A program made the translations under genes and the position numbers. A stretch of DNA of 64,000 nt from Patiria pectinifera. Lineage: Eukaryota > Echinodermata > Asteroidea > Valvatida > Asterinidae. Of this stretch, positions 12,301 to 24,545 are shown piece after piece. The notes beneath the pieces are model-generated. The model was not told the origin of the DNA. It made no database searches and saw only the letters and a list, made by a program, of their open reading frames with translations. Position 1 is the stretch's first letter. Each line of letters begins with the position of its first letter. The DNA lies in NCBI GenBank assembly GCA_029964075.1, contig CM057147.1, positions 22,465,513 to 22,529,512 on the forward strand. The letters run 5' to 3'.

Positions 12301-14090
12301 AGAAGATCCTGACTCCCTATCTGTTGCGGGGTTCAAGCACAGAACACAAACTCAGTTCCACCCCCATCTTTTTAAAATTCCTGAGATTCTGCTGCCAAAA
12401 GGCACAATCCAGCCACATCCACTCAAGATTATGTACACATTCTGTATCTTTTGATTCCTCATTCCTTCCCGAAAAAATTGTCAAAAGTGAGGATACTTTT
12501 TTTTTAATTTTTTTTTTCTCGAGTTTTTCCACATGTATATTTGCCCACACACCCTCTCATATACATACGAGTAGAAAAAACCACACACACATTCTTTTAA
12601 AAAAAAAATGGGGACAACCCACCTTTTGTATTTACTCCCCCCCCCCAACCCCCCCAAACCCCCGTTTCAAGACTCTTGAAGAGAGTTGTCAAAACCTTCC
12701 TTGAAGTCCAAAAAACGTCCTGTGGAATTCTCAGTTCCCCCAGTTGTCGACAAATCCTTCAGGAAGAGTGTACAGCTAAAATGGTCGCACCCACTTACCT
12801 CACACCTTCTATCGCAGACATGATTTTCCAAAACATTGTGTGTCAGTATTCTTAAACAATCGCCAGTTTCTATATACAAGTCCAAAAAACGCTGTCGCCT
12901 CTTTCCAGAATCGTAAGAGATGTCGTCCTGATCACAGATCGGTTGTGAGTCCTAATAGTTCCGTTGCTCACATTGCATATAAAAAAAGTTCCACAATGTC
13001 GACAGTCATATCCAGTCAACTTGGCTGCCCTCAGAGATGTGTTCTTCAAATCCAAGGATCCAAGGAAAATGTCAGTCAAAATCTGTAGAGGGATTAATAA
13101 TAATATTCATAAAAGTCCATAGAAGTTATAGCTATATTTGACTGGGTTGGAGAAAATTTAGCACAGCGGCATCGCGTAAAAATGTCGTGATTGCGAGATA
13201 TAACAAAATGTTATAGTGATAACAAAATTTATCTTCAAGCAAACTTGAATCCTCCATCCTGATTGGTCGATCCTTGGCAACAACAGTGTGATATGAGGCT
13301 GTATTGCACGGTCCATATCGCACCCTGCGTACTGCGCTATTCCAAGATGCGAGCGACATTCCAGCTGCATGCGCTAAACTGCTGAAAGGTTCGTGTAAAG
13401 CGATGGTCCAACTTTACTGCGCGTCAAGTTTGCTTGAAGATAAATTCGTTATCACGCTCTCGCTCGTGGAACACGGAAAATGTAGTGCGTCTGTGTCCCA
13501 AATGCGGGACACAGACGCACTACATTATTCCGTGTTCCACTCGCGCCCACGGGATAACTAATAGAGTCATGATAACAAAATGGCCAGTCTGTCAAAAACC
13601 AATCCTGGAGAACACTGCTTAAAATAGGAACACACCAAAGGTCCTCTGCATGTAACTATTCTTTTGTAGTACATTATCCCTAATCCCCTTGGGCATTTTG
13701 GCTAGAAACCCTGCCAAACACAGCAACATGCAATACTTGTCAAAAAAATTGTCAAAAAAATTTTCAAAATGACAAGCCAGCTCAGTGTAGTGAGATCCAT
13801 CAGGTCAAAAACCTCAAGGCTGAAATTCCTCTGTGGTCACCAACTGCAGCACCATACAACTGTGGCATTATTGAAGGGGACCAACTCTTTATTGTCTCAA
13901 AATGGACCGTTTATGCACTGGTGTTTCTAGCGCAATGCAGCAAGGTCTCACAGACTTTTACACCCGATGCACTGTGTTGCGCCTGGCAGGGTCAGGGTTA
14001 AGTTAGAAATGTTTTGGACTTCATTGTCGATCACATCAAGGAATTCAAAACGTAACCTAAAAAACCCCTAACAACTGATCTACTCACCCA
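9388..14090. other. Intergenic, no gene recognised
   Basis: AT-rich sequence between PIWI and UBE2G1. It holds a purine-rich palindrome-like patch at 10020-10310 (AAGATGGCCGCCAGC and flanking A/T runs), many CAGTCA words at 10500-10790, homopolymer C runs at 12638-12665, and the inverted repeat at 13219-13540. The open frames at 12667-13088 have no recognisable domain. I found no PIWI C-terminal exon here by eye. Confidence 0.6.
13219..13555. mobile_element. Inverted-repeat element with a near-perfect 35-bp-arm hairpin
   Basis: ATAACAAAATTTATCTTCAA at 13219 is inverted at about 13431 (TTGCTTGAAGATAAATTCG). Directly after it, 13467-13540 forms a near-perfect hairpin: GTGGAACACGGAAAATGTAG, then TGCGTCTGTGTCCC, a short loop, and the reverse complement. 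This probably represents one or two small palindromic transposon derivatives. Confidence 0.7.
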
Positions 14091-17000
14091 CTATAATAAC
14101 TCTTGGCTCTTTTTGACAGTTCTGCGCACATTGCGTTTGAATGCACCTTGGTAGTCGTCCCTCCACTCTTTCTGTTAAGGGCAAAAAAAGCAACTTACTA
14201 AAGTGAAAAAAAGGATGAAAATTCATCCCTAGTACACATGCATTACTTCTGATAAAATTTGTTTTGAGAAAAGGAGTTTTTTTTGTAATGATTTAACTGG
14301 TTTTTGTTGGTCTTAAGCCTGACCTGATGTCTTATGATATTGAGGGCCACATGGGAGAGAATTTGCCCAATGGAGGTAACAGATTACACCCTATGGGCAA
14401 TTCAAAAAACGGCTGATCAAAAGTGGAAAATCTACGACATCTTCAGAACTACAAGTATCGCAACCTCAAATGTGGTATCAAATAAAAGGGGACAACAAGA
14501 CTTTTCATTCGAGTGCCTGTGAGATGGAATATGGTCAATCGTATTTTTGGGGCTAAAATTATGGATTTTAGGTGGTCATTTTGGCATCTTGTTTTCACAT
14601 GTAAATACAAGTGTTATTGTTAGTTTTTTGGCACAGAAAAGGTTCATATTCTATGCCAATAGAATTTTTTTGTTAGATTAATATTAAGTTCGTTTATGTT
14701 TTAAACTGTAACAGACACCTGATGCTCATGCTTAGATGCTGCGGTTTTGTTCATATTAAAAAAAAAGTCTGTCTTGCGTACTTTACCATATACATGCACG
14801 AAGCCAGTGCACGTACAAGGTGTGGCTTGTCCACAGTGCTCTCAAAAGTGGTAAAAAATAGCGCCCTCTCTTGTTTGCGCATGGAATCCATAATGGCCCC
14901 TGCTCTCAAATCCTCCCCCACAGTGGCCTCTCAAGCCCCTCCCATCAAACAGAAAACCCACATGTGATTCTCTTACCCCTGCGTCTACATTTGCTGGAGA
15001 TTCATCGTTTGGGCTAGACAGCATGGATATAACACTAATGAGGATGGATTCGATGCTGTGTACAGGCCGCCAGCGCTCTGAGGCTTCCTCATATCCCCAC
15101 TTGTCATCACCCGGCTCATGGAGAATCGAAATGCACACATCGCCATTCTTATCAACTGTCAAACGAAATTTAAAAATTTAATCACGTTTAACATGTCATC
15201 AGTTAGCTTCAGAAATTTAAGAAAATGACTTGTCTTTCATCCTAACTCACTAGGTATTTTTGCTAGGATGCAACCTCAATCCTGCAAAATCCACCAACTG
15301 CTGCCATGTCAAAATTGCATACAGCCTCAATCCTGCAAATTCCTCTGTTATTTCTTGAATGTAGTCCTGGTGGGGGTGAACACTGCCTCAATCCTGTAAA
15401 ATCCTTCAGCAATCACTGTCAATACGTTGAGGCAGAGCCAGGGACGACATCCTGGCATAATGCAGAGGATTTCAAGTATAATGTATGAGCGGCTGAGCAA
15501 AAACAACACAAAGTCCCGCCCAAGACCTTGACACAGTGCATCCTCCAAAATAAGCCACACATTTTTGCCAGATAACCTCAATCCTTCAAAATCATCCATT
15601 TTGCAAAAAAAAAGATATTAGAGGATTTGGGAAGGTTAATAGTGAAAAATGACTTTCCTTAGAATTACGTGAAAAACTGATTTTATTTGTATAAATATGA
15701 TTCCAAACCAACCTATGAAAGATAAAAACATCAAAGTGAACTGTTCAGCGCAATTTTTTCGAAAAAAAATAGACCAGAAAAGAAAGATAAAAACTTTTTA
15801 AAAGTTCAGTTTTCCTCTGCAGTTATGATCTTGAATAGCTTCAAATCCTCAAAACAGGGATGAAAAAGAAATAACTTTCTGTCACTACCCAAATATCAAA
15901 GCTTGTATTTGAGATACAGTTCACTTACTGTTTGGATGCCACATTTCTGAGACAAACCTCATCTTTGGAGGACTGTTAGGGTAGTTCTGAGGGAAAAGCA
16001 ACTCGGCCTTGAAGAAGCCACCCTCACTGCAAACAAAACAACAACAATAATTCAAAGGTTTTATAACTCTTTTGAAGTTCAGACTGGATAGTACTTTTTT
16101 ATTTTTAACCCTAACTCCCTAGGCCTTTTTGCTAGGATGTAGCCTCAATCCTGCAAAATCCTCCAATTGGCCTCATGGAAAAATAGTATAAAGCCTCAAT
16201 CCTGCAAATTCCTCCATTATTTCTTGAATATGGTCCGTGGAGGGTTGACCACTGCCTGAATCCTGCAAATTCCTGCAGCAGTGACTGTCAATATGTTGAG
16301 GCTTGGCCAGTGACATCCTGGAGCAGTACAGAGGATTTCAAGCATAATCCAGGCCTATTTTTATGCATGGCTGAGCAAAAAGAAAACACAAGGTCTGGCC
16401 TAAGACCTTGACAAAGTGCATCCTACGAAATCAGTAACGCACTTTTGCCATGTAATCTCAATCCTCCAAATTCCTCCACTTTGGCAAAGAGGATTTTGAA
16501 GGGGTTCAGGGCGGTTAGGGTTAATCAAATGGTTCAGTGACTCACAAGTAGGTGTCTGGGGGACCGTAGATGATCACCTCCCATTTGAAGAGGTCATCAT
16601 CTTCACTGAGTCCCGCTGAAAAGCCTTGAGTCCCGTCTTTGCTTTCCATCTCTGAAAAAATGGCAATCAATGGCAAGTTACAGATAAATCAAACAACTCG
16701 CCACTTCTTTTTTTTTAAAATTAGGCCCTGTTAAAAAAAAGCACTTAATGAGCACATATATTACAGGTACATTTTTCCTTTCTAATGCTCTCGTGTGTTT
16801 TGGTCCTATTCAATATGTTTAGATATTTAGATTTATTTATTTTCACACAAATCGCCGTCCTGATGATTTGAAAATCACAGGCGTGTGGAAAAAGGCACAC
16901 CTAGATTTTTCCAGGTGTGTGTAGATTTGTTTAGGTGTGCGATGGTGTGGTGGTGTGATCGCACGCCTCAAATCAGAAGGACTGCAATCTAACCCCGGGG

Positions 17001-18848
17001 CCAAATTAAAAGTGTGGTACATGCCATAAAAAAACTACAAATAACATTGGTAGTAAATAAAAATAGGAATATACTAAATAAAACAGTGGATATTTTAAAC
17101 ACAATTAAGACAAAAACGATAAGAGCGATAATCGCCTTTATACACACACTAAAGAAGTAACAATAGTTGTGGATAGGACAAGTGGGAGAAAACCTTATTA
17201 TTTAAAATGTCAATAAAAAAGGAAATTGGGCTTTTTTTTTTTTTTAATCTGTTAGTTCTTGCTGGTAACAGCGAAATGTTATTGTTTGACCTTAGACATC
17301 CGCCATGACTCTCTAACCATGTTGGGGGAACGAGGGAGCTAGTGCGGGGATTGATTTTTAGCCCTTTAGCGAAATTATAGCAATGCTGCAACTTCTCATC
17401 AGATAGGTAATCCAGCTTACAACGTTGCAAGTCGTCTTTATAATTCTTAGACCTATCACCCAGTATGATTCCACAAGCCCGTTTTTGGATACATGTCTGA
17501 ATTTGTTAACGACATTTTGATTCCTCCATACAAATTCATGGACATGATGGTCAGGTTGGCGTAGTGGTACTTTCCTCGCCTTCCACCGCTGTGACACGGG
17601 CTCGATTCCTGCCTGGGCCAATATGTGGATTGGGTTTTCAGTCCCCACTTGATTCTGTGGGTTTTCCTCGCAATGTTCTTCTGGATGGGGTTTTCCTCCC
17701 ACATCTACTAAAACTGTAATTTCTTCACATTGTCTTCTCTTTACTGGGCCCAACGCCCCTTGGGAGACCAGTGGGTTCCAGTCTCAGAATCTCAGAATCT
17801 CAGAATCTCAGAAAGTTGACTGGATATCGCCGCTAGGCATCATCATCCAGTTTGACTTCACGCCGGTGCCGTGCAAGCGTGAAATTAAGGTTGTGATGAA
17901 AGATGTTTTCCTAGGGCTGTCTTAAATTGGGATGATGATGTTTGATGGATAAGTTCGTTTGGGAGCGCGTTCCAGTCTTCAGTTGTCTGTGGGAAAAAAC
18001 TTTTGTGGTATGCTTGTGTGCGACATCGCATGGAAGCGTAGCACTGATTGTGTCTATTTCTCTGTGGTCGTTCTACTGGGGTGATGTAGTCAGGGATGTC
18101 AACGGCAATTTCTTTATGGATGGAGCGATAAAGCATCGTGAGCCTGCTGACTTTTCTGCGGTGTTGGAGGGTTGACCATTGAAGATTTTGCTGCATGTCT
18201 GTGACACTTGATGTTTTTCGGTAGTCACCTGTTACGAATCTTGCTGCTTGCCGCTGTACTTTTTCCAGTTTGTTGATGTGGTTTGACTGATGGGGATCCC
18301 AAACTGTGGCTGCATATTCTAACTGTGGCCAGTGAATGAACCCAGTTAATATTAATAAGAAATAAATAGAATAAATAATTTTTTTTCTGAATTTCAAGTT
18401 CCTCTGTCACTTTCGTGTTCACGTTTTTCGTTAATCGACTTACAATTATTAAAGTAGGCCCTACCTCAGAAGGCAGAGGCTCAGTCCTAAAATAAAAAGT
18501 GTGTTTTTGAAAAAAATTAAGTCATGTAAGTTGATTTCTCAAAACCAAAAGTGCCACTTCCTGCATGCACGAGGCCCATACACAAAAAGTACAGTGCTGG
18601 GTTGGTTTTGTAAATTACAGTGCATTGTGAGTTATAATTCAGACTGCGTATAAACCTATGCCTATGACGCATTTGTATTAAAACCGCACACCGTGCACAG
18701 CACGGGAAAATGACGGGAACCAACAAAAATGCCCTGTTTATTCCATTACCTAACAAGTTATGGGCGTCAGATTTTGTCAGAATATAACCCGAAAATTGGT
18801 TTTACCTTTCAACTGCTTTTTGAGTAACATACTGGCACCAGTAGTCAT
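14091..18848 (-). CDS. UBE2G1: Ubiquitin-conjugating enzyme E2 G1
   Basis: Five exons on the minus strand, all with GT-AG borders and consistent phases: 18806-18848, 16546-16651, 15929-16026, 14977-15155, 14091-14171. They give 168 aa, close to the 170 aa of vertebrate UBE2G1. The short first exon encodes [14 protein letters not shown], matching helix 1 of the family. Then follow [16 protein letters not shown], the HPN motif (MWHPN), the catalytic cysteine C90 in [13 protein letters not shown], the acidic loop typical of UBE2G/Ubc7 enzymes ([14 protein letters not shown]), and the C-terminal helix [16 protein letters not shown]2 G1 forms K48-type ubiquitin chains and acts in protein degradation, including ER-associated substrates. 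A candidate AATAAA (minus strand) lies at 13888-13893, about 200 bp past the stop. Introns carry two copies of the TTAA repeat family. Confidence 0.95.
15240..15639. mobile_element. CAATCCTGCAAAATCC repeat, copy 2 (UBE2G1 intron 4)
   Basis: Same family as 16105-16524. It starts with CCTAACTCACTAGG and ends in GGGAAGGTTAA. The internal landmarks are GTGAACACTGCCTCAATCC and GAGGCAGAGCCAGGGACGAC. The left TTAA has decayed. Confidence 0.75.
16105..16524. mobile_element. TTAA-flanked non-autonomous element, copy 3 (UBE2G1 intron 2)
   Basis: Best-preserved left end: TTAACCCTAACTCCCTAGGC. The right end is GGCGGTTAGGGTTAA, so the ends are short inverted repeats (CCCTAAC / GTTAGGG) bordered by TTAA on both sides. 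A TTAA target is typical of piggyBac and Kolobok superfamilies. It is 420 bp and non-coding. Confidence 0.75.
17543..17812 (+). mobile_element. tRNA-derived SINE
   Basis: RNA polymerase III box A (TGGCGTAGTGG, 17557-17567) and box B (GGCTCGATTCC, 17599-17609) are correctly spaced for a tRNA-like head. The head is followed by a body (GTGGATTGGGTTTTCAGTCC, TGTGGGTTTTCCTCG) and a tail of repeated TCTCAGAA at 17780-17812. A fragment of the same head appears on the minus strand at about 41655-41712. Confidence 0.8.
17816..18422 (-). pseudogene. Non-LTR retrotransposon, C-terminal reverse-transcriptase fragment
   Basis: The minus-strand frame 18397-17885 encodes a 5'-truncated LINE ORF2 tail with the diagnostic block [20 protein letters not shown], then [27 protein letters not shown] and a C-terminal [13 protein letters not shown]. 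This block is common at the end of CR1/Jockey/RTE-like ORF2 proteins of marine invertebrates. The catalytic YxDD and the endonuclease are absent, so this is a dead 5' truncation. The stop is at 17885-17887, and the 3' UTR runs down to the TCTCAGAA microsatellite shared with the neighbouring SINE. Confidence 0.88.
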
Positions 18849-19080
18849 TGTCGGTCATTGAAATCTGGAACAAAGTCACCAGAAAAAGACAACAGGAGCG
18901 AAGATGGCCGTCGATGGTATACCGCGGGTACAACGCATGCGCGAATTCAGTCGGTATACGGTGCGCATAAAAGTCGCAGCGCACCATACGTTCGAGTTCG
19001 ATACGGTCGAAAGCGGGACACTCTTGAGCGATATCGGATCGCGACGTACTCGGACAGAGGTAGGTACGTGTGAGTAAATG
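18849..19080 (-). promoter_or_regulatory. UBE2G1 5' UTR / promoter candidate
   Basis: This region just upstream of the UBE2G1 start is visibly richer in G+C and CpG than its surroundings. It contains GAAGATGGCCG (18898-18908), resembling the YY1-type element often found near transcription starts of housekeeping genes. No TATA box was identified. The boundaries are a guess. Confidence 0.4.
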
Positions 19081-19439
19081 GTGTGAAGCAGTAACTGAGG
19101 ACAGGAGTCAAATCGAGGACGACCTCGATTAGAAAACGTGTACAAAACCAATGGGGAGCTGTTGCCAAAACAAGTTAAGACTCAGCACCCCTAGCCCTCC
19201 CCACTGAAGCCAAAAACCAAGAGAAATTAAGAGAAAGAAAACAATGAATGATCACGCGAAATTGAACCACGAGCCCTTCCGATCCGTCCCATATTATTTG
19301 CACTTCAGTTTGGATATGTCTAAAACTTAGGAAGAGGTAAAGCATCCACCCTTAACCCCCGAGAAATCGCAATTCTGAACCCAACCTACACTCATGCCGC
19401 TCGTCAACCCGCGGAAAGTAATTTTTCGTCCTCATGGGT

Positions 19440-19575
19440 TTCATGCATGCAGGTGGTGTCGTACGCAACCTCGTCCCCAGTGCTTACTTTATTTCCAACC
19501 GCGTTTCCGAGAGAGCAGGTAGTAGTGGGCGCGTACTGTTCAACACCCTGGGGACGAGGCTGGTGTCGTACGCGC
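19440..19575. mobile_element. Short inverted repeat, CCTCGTCCCCAG type
   Basis: CCTCGTCCCCAG at about 19469 is inverted at about 19550 as CTGGGGACGAGG. A direct repeat GGTGTCGTACGC lies on both sides (19455 and 19562), consistent with a small MITE or a remnant of one. Confidence 0.5.
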
Positions 19576-22310
19576 AAAGATTTTGAGTGATCTCCGTGGA
19601 TAAAAAAAGGACCATAAAAGATGAAGCACGCCCTCTGTTGACTATGAAAAATAGGGGCATTGTAAATATCTTTGGTGGGAAAAATCATAAGTGTAATCTA
19701 ATCTATGTAACAAAATACAACGGACAATTAACAAAATATAAATTAATATATTTAAAATATAATAAATTAAAAATACACCCCCAAAAAAGGAGAAAATACT
19801 TTAAAAAAAAAAAAAACAGAATAGGAAGAAAAAGAATGTTGGTGGCAATTATTGCGCATCACCTTCCCCCCCCCCAAAAAAATTCACACCACCCAAAAAT
19901 GCCCCTAATAAATTTGTCCATGTTTTAAAAAGATGTCCGTAAAATTAAAAAAAAATAATTTAATTAATATCATTTCATTGTTGCTCTTTTTGTCGTGTGC
20001 CCCGTGATTAATCATTCACAGATCATTAAACGTGCATACTTGCATATGCGATAATTATAAATTTTATGCATCCAAAAATTAACCGTCGACACCAAGGTTG
20101 CATGCATGCATGCATGGTTTGCATGCACGCAGCAATCAAACAAAGTGGCCACAACGTACTTTAATAAACGCTAATTAGAGCACAATTAGTACACGAGCGT
20201 ACCTACGTTGATTGGGTCAGGGAGAAATCGATACAGTGTCAGGTTGCATATTATGTACCGTGCACCAAATTCCTCCAGCCGCTAGTATCTCTATATTGCG
20301 TGCATATCGTTGCGAACACGCACCTTGTACTCCGCTGAACCTCGCATATACTACCACTCCTGCCAATGTAACTGCACTAGCGCTGGAAAAATTTACTTCA
20401 CGAAATTCTACATTCCTGTACCTCTTCTTTGATGAGTTTGTGAATGCTGCCTGATCTGAGCGCCGACTCATGACGGAGAAACGCCAACTTAAATTGGATC
20501 AAAGTAAGATGAATCATCTTTTGTTTCAGTTAAATTTATTTATTTCGAATGTATTATTACTTTCGTGGTCGGAGAGCGGTCGAATTCCACCGTCAAGTTA
20601 AACACTGAATTCAGTATAAGGCTACGTGTGCAGATAGGAATGACAAAATGAGAATTGTTTTGAGACAAAAAAATTGGGGTCTAGCCCTTATTTTTTTTCG
20701 TCCGTATAAATTGTTTGGATGGAAGCGATGGGGTTGGGGCGGGGAACGCTGTTATGGTCGATAGGGTCGGGTGTTGGAACCGGTTGTAATGGTGACGCTT
20801 TCCATGCAGTGACTGATGAAGCTGTGTAATTCTAAAACTTCAAATGCATCAAATTGACTCGTTAGGTTCCACATTTTTTTCAACTTGTGCACAAACATCA
20901 TGTAAAATTTAAAAAGACAATTTTAATTGATAAACTTAATAGCGGCTAATAATTTAGGGCTAAGCTTGCACCTTTTATGCTCTTTTCCCCTTAAAAAAAA
21001 AAAGAAAAAAAAAAGCGAATTGCTGATTTTGCGATACACAGTTATTTTGTGTTGTATTTATTTATTATTATTTTATAGTTTTATTCAAACATCATACCAG
21101 GATAAAATCGTTATATGTTCTGCCAATACGTCAGTTACATACCGGCACAAATTAATGTTACCGTAATTATTCATGTTTTTGCTGCATGCAGATGTGGGGC
21201 TGCAGATATCTATTAACAGACTGTAAACCTAGAGGCGTGCATTGTTGATTGGCATTCAAAAGAAAGAGAGAATTAAACCCCTGGTCATGCATGACGTGTG
21301 CAAATTCTATAACGACAGAAGAAAGGCATTCACTACATACAACGAAGCAAAATAGAGACTTTAATAAAAAATGTTCATGTATTTAATACTTTACCTCGGA
21401 GCGCGCGATGTGGTATGGTTACCATGACTACCGATTACGGTTGGAAAGCGATGCATTGCACTCCAGTGCACTTAAAATATTGCTGCGTGCAAAAATTACA
21501 CATCGGTTTTCATGATTTTTCCAAATTTCCACAAGCTGCTCCTCCTGCGTGGGTCATTAAAACTTCAGTGAAAGGATTAACATTTTGATTCATCCCATCA
21601 GCAAATCACAATGCTTATCAAATTACCCGGTGGTACGTCAGTTTATCAATACACAAAAAAATGGCCAGATCCTTCTCGTTTATACGGTTCATTGGGCCTA
21701 TATTTCTCAGGAAATTTGCAAACAATAAAAGACAAAAAAGTCAATATAATTCTTCTTTTATTTCACTAACTCACTTTATTTTAAAGTTGTATTACCCATG
21801 CTATCTCGTGTTTCACTCCGAAAAAAACCCCGATTTTTTTTCAATTGCTATGTTCCTTTTGCAATATAAAAGTGATTGACATCGAACCGAAAAAATACAC
21901 CGACATTTTAGTTATTAAAGTTCGTTTTTTGTACGCAAAGTGAAAGCCCTTTTCTTAGAGGATTGCAGGCGCGCAAAATCGGAGCAAAAGTATTTTTCCC
22001 CCATTAAAACCTAGGCCTACAAAATTTAAACTCGTTTTTTTAAGAGAACGGGACACACATCTTTCAGGACATGGGAACTTAAATAATTTAATTAAATTAA
22101 CAATTTGAGGGAAAGTCATGGGCGCCGACTCGTGGCGATTGTGCGGATATTTTGCAGCTCAGACGCAATGTGCGTGAGCGTTTTATTATGTCAACATGTT
22201 TCAATGAACATTTCAAAACGCTGTTTTAGTCTGTTGACACAGCTGGCCGTTTCTGTAAAGTGCCGCCCGCGCCCTCTACACGTCACAAAAGCTTTCAATT
22301 AAAGTTGTAC
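19576..22310. other. Intergenic, no gene recognised
   Basis: AT-rich, with A and T runs, a (GCAT)n patch at 20099-20117 and no conserved protein frame. It separates UBE2G1 from the large palindrome. Confidence 0.6.
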
Positions 22311-22539
22311 TGTCCCTATGAGGCGCCATGTGTAAATAAATTATTTAACAAAATTATTTATATATAATTCATTATTTATTATATAATTCAGTTTCCCGGA
22401 CAATTATATGTAAATAATTGTTTGGCAGTTTGCATTATATGTAAATAAATTTATTTGCCACTTCATTATTTATATATAATTTTGTTTGCAACCTAATTAT
22501 TTACATATAATTTTGGGCAAACTAGAATTATTTATATAT

Positions 22540-23005
22540 AATTTATTTGCAACCTAATTATATATATATAATTTTTGCACACTTTTTTTATTTATATATA
22601 ATTTATTTGCAAACTTATTATTTATATATAATTTTTGCACACTTTTTTTATTTATATATAATTTATTTGCAAACTTATTATTTATATATAATTTTTGCAC
22701 ACTTTTTTTATTTATATATAATTTATTTGCAACCTAATTATATATATATAATTTTTGCACACTTTTTTATTTATATATAATTTATTTGCAAACTTATTAT
22801 TTATATATAATTTTTGCACACTTTTATTTATATATAATTTATTTGCAAACCTATTATTTATATATAATTTTATGCACACTTTTCTTATTTATATATAATT
22901 TATTTGCAAACTTATTATTTATATATGATTTTGCACACTTTTTTTATTTATATATAATTTATTTGAAAACTTATTATTTATATATAATTTTTGCACCCTT
23001 TAATT
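22540..23005. repeat. 60-bp AT-rich tandem array, left arm
   Basis: The unit alternates TTATTTATATATAATTT with TTGCACACTTTTTT and TTTGCAAAC, period 60 bp. The mirrored array is at 26765-27240. The open frames here are only repeat translation. Confidence 0.9.
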
Positions 23006-23757
23006 ATTTATTATATAATGCATTATTTATTATATAATGCATTATTTATTATATAATGCATTATTTATTATATAATGCATTATTTATTATATAATGCATT
23101 ATTTATTATATAATGCATTATTTATTATATAATTCATTATTTATTATATAATGCATTATGTATTAAATAATTCATTATTTATTATATAATTCATTATTTA
23201 TTATATAATTCATTATTTATTATATAATTCATTATTTATTATATAATTCATTATTTATTAAATAATTCATTATTTATTATATAATGCATTATTTATTATA
23301 TAATGCATTATTTATTATATAATGCATTATTTATTATATAATGCATTATTTATTATATAATGCATTATTTATTAAATAATTCATTATTTATTATATAATT
23401 CATTATTTATTATATAATTCATTATTTATTATATAATGCATTATTTATTATATAATGCATTATTTATTATATAATGCATTATTTATTAAATAATTCATTA
23501 TTTATTATATAATTCATTATTTATTATATAATTCATTATTTATTAAATAATTCATTATTTATTATATAATGCATTATTTATTATATAATGCATTATTTAT
23601 TATATAATGCATTATTTATTATATAATGCATTATTTATTAAATAATTCATTATTTATTATATAATTCATTATTTATTATATAATTCATTATTTATTATAT
23701 AATTCATTATTTATTATATAATTCATTATTTATTATATAATTCATTATTTATTATGT
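23005..23757. repeat. 19-bp AT-rich tandem array, left arm
   Basis: About 39 copies of ATTATTTATTATATAATGC and close variants (GCATT/TCATT, TATATAA/TAAATAA). Each unit is itself nearly palindromic. Confidence 0.93.
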
Positions 23758-24419
23758 AATTGTGCGCCCGAAGCGAACGAGGCTATGATTTATAAATAAT
23801 GGTTTTCAGCAAACCAGGGAACCAGACTACAGCAAAACCATTATATATTATATAATGGTTTTGTGAGCTAAATAATGAAACTCGCATGCAAATTAACTTC
23901 ACTAGGACACGCCTATGTTTTAAATATTCATATCACATAGCGCACCAAAACACCGCACTTGCTATAAAAAACACGCAGTATTGTGTATTTTGGGTATTGT
24001 GGGTCTGAATTTTTCTAATTTGCGCCCCGAAAGTATTGGAAATGACTCTCAAATGCTGTAAACTAGCGTATTTCAGGTAAACGATTCTTAAAAATTACGG
24101 AGAAATTAGCTATGCACAACACTCGCGCTAGCCAGCTACGATGGCCATCATGATCTATCCCGCAGTGCTGTCATTGTTAACGCTGATATACTGTACATTT
24201 ACATGTACATGTAAGCGCGCCTGAGCTGACACTGCGTGCACCGTGGAGGTGTAGCGGGTATCGGTAACGAATTGGCTGCGCGCGGCAGGAAGTTTCGGAA
24301 AACAAGCTGCTGCAAGTACAAGCGGTACAATCAGTACGCCCCGAAAATAAACAATAAATACAAATGAATACATCAAAACGGAAAAGGTAAACCACGGAAA
24401 ATACATAATTACACATAAT

Positions 24420-24545
24420 TAGTTGACTCGGTCCGAGTTGCTTTCGAGTCAACTCGACGGTCCCAAATCAACTCGGTCCCAGGTCAACTCGGTCCCAACT
24501 CGGTCCCAGCTCAGCTCGGTCCCAGGTCAACTCGGTCCTATGTCA
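24420..24545. repeat. ACTCGGTCCCA minisatellite, left arm (mirror 25198-25330)
   Basis: Irregular tandem of CAACTCGGTCCCA with GGT/AGT spacers, about six copies, next to GAGTTGCTTTCGAGTC. A related but distinct motif, CCAACTCGGACCCA, forms the last 75 bp of this window. Confidence 0.75.

Noticed and set aside
12667-13079. Cys-containing minus-strand frames (CDRRCEVSGC, YDCRHCGTFF) considered as a zinc-binding protein
   Set aside because: No coherent spacing of metal ligands, no splice signals joining the frames and no recognisable family.
16546-16649. UBE2G1 start at the ATG inside exon 2 (MESKDGTQG)
   Set aside because: An upstream 43-bp exon (18806-18848) supplies helix 1 (MLLKKQLK) in matching phase with a consensus donor, giving the family's normal length.
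17149-17753. Minus-strand frames of 82-131 residues
   Set aside because: They are the antisense of the tRNA-derived SINE at 17543-17812 and its flank; the frames contain the box A/box B sequences in reverse.
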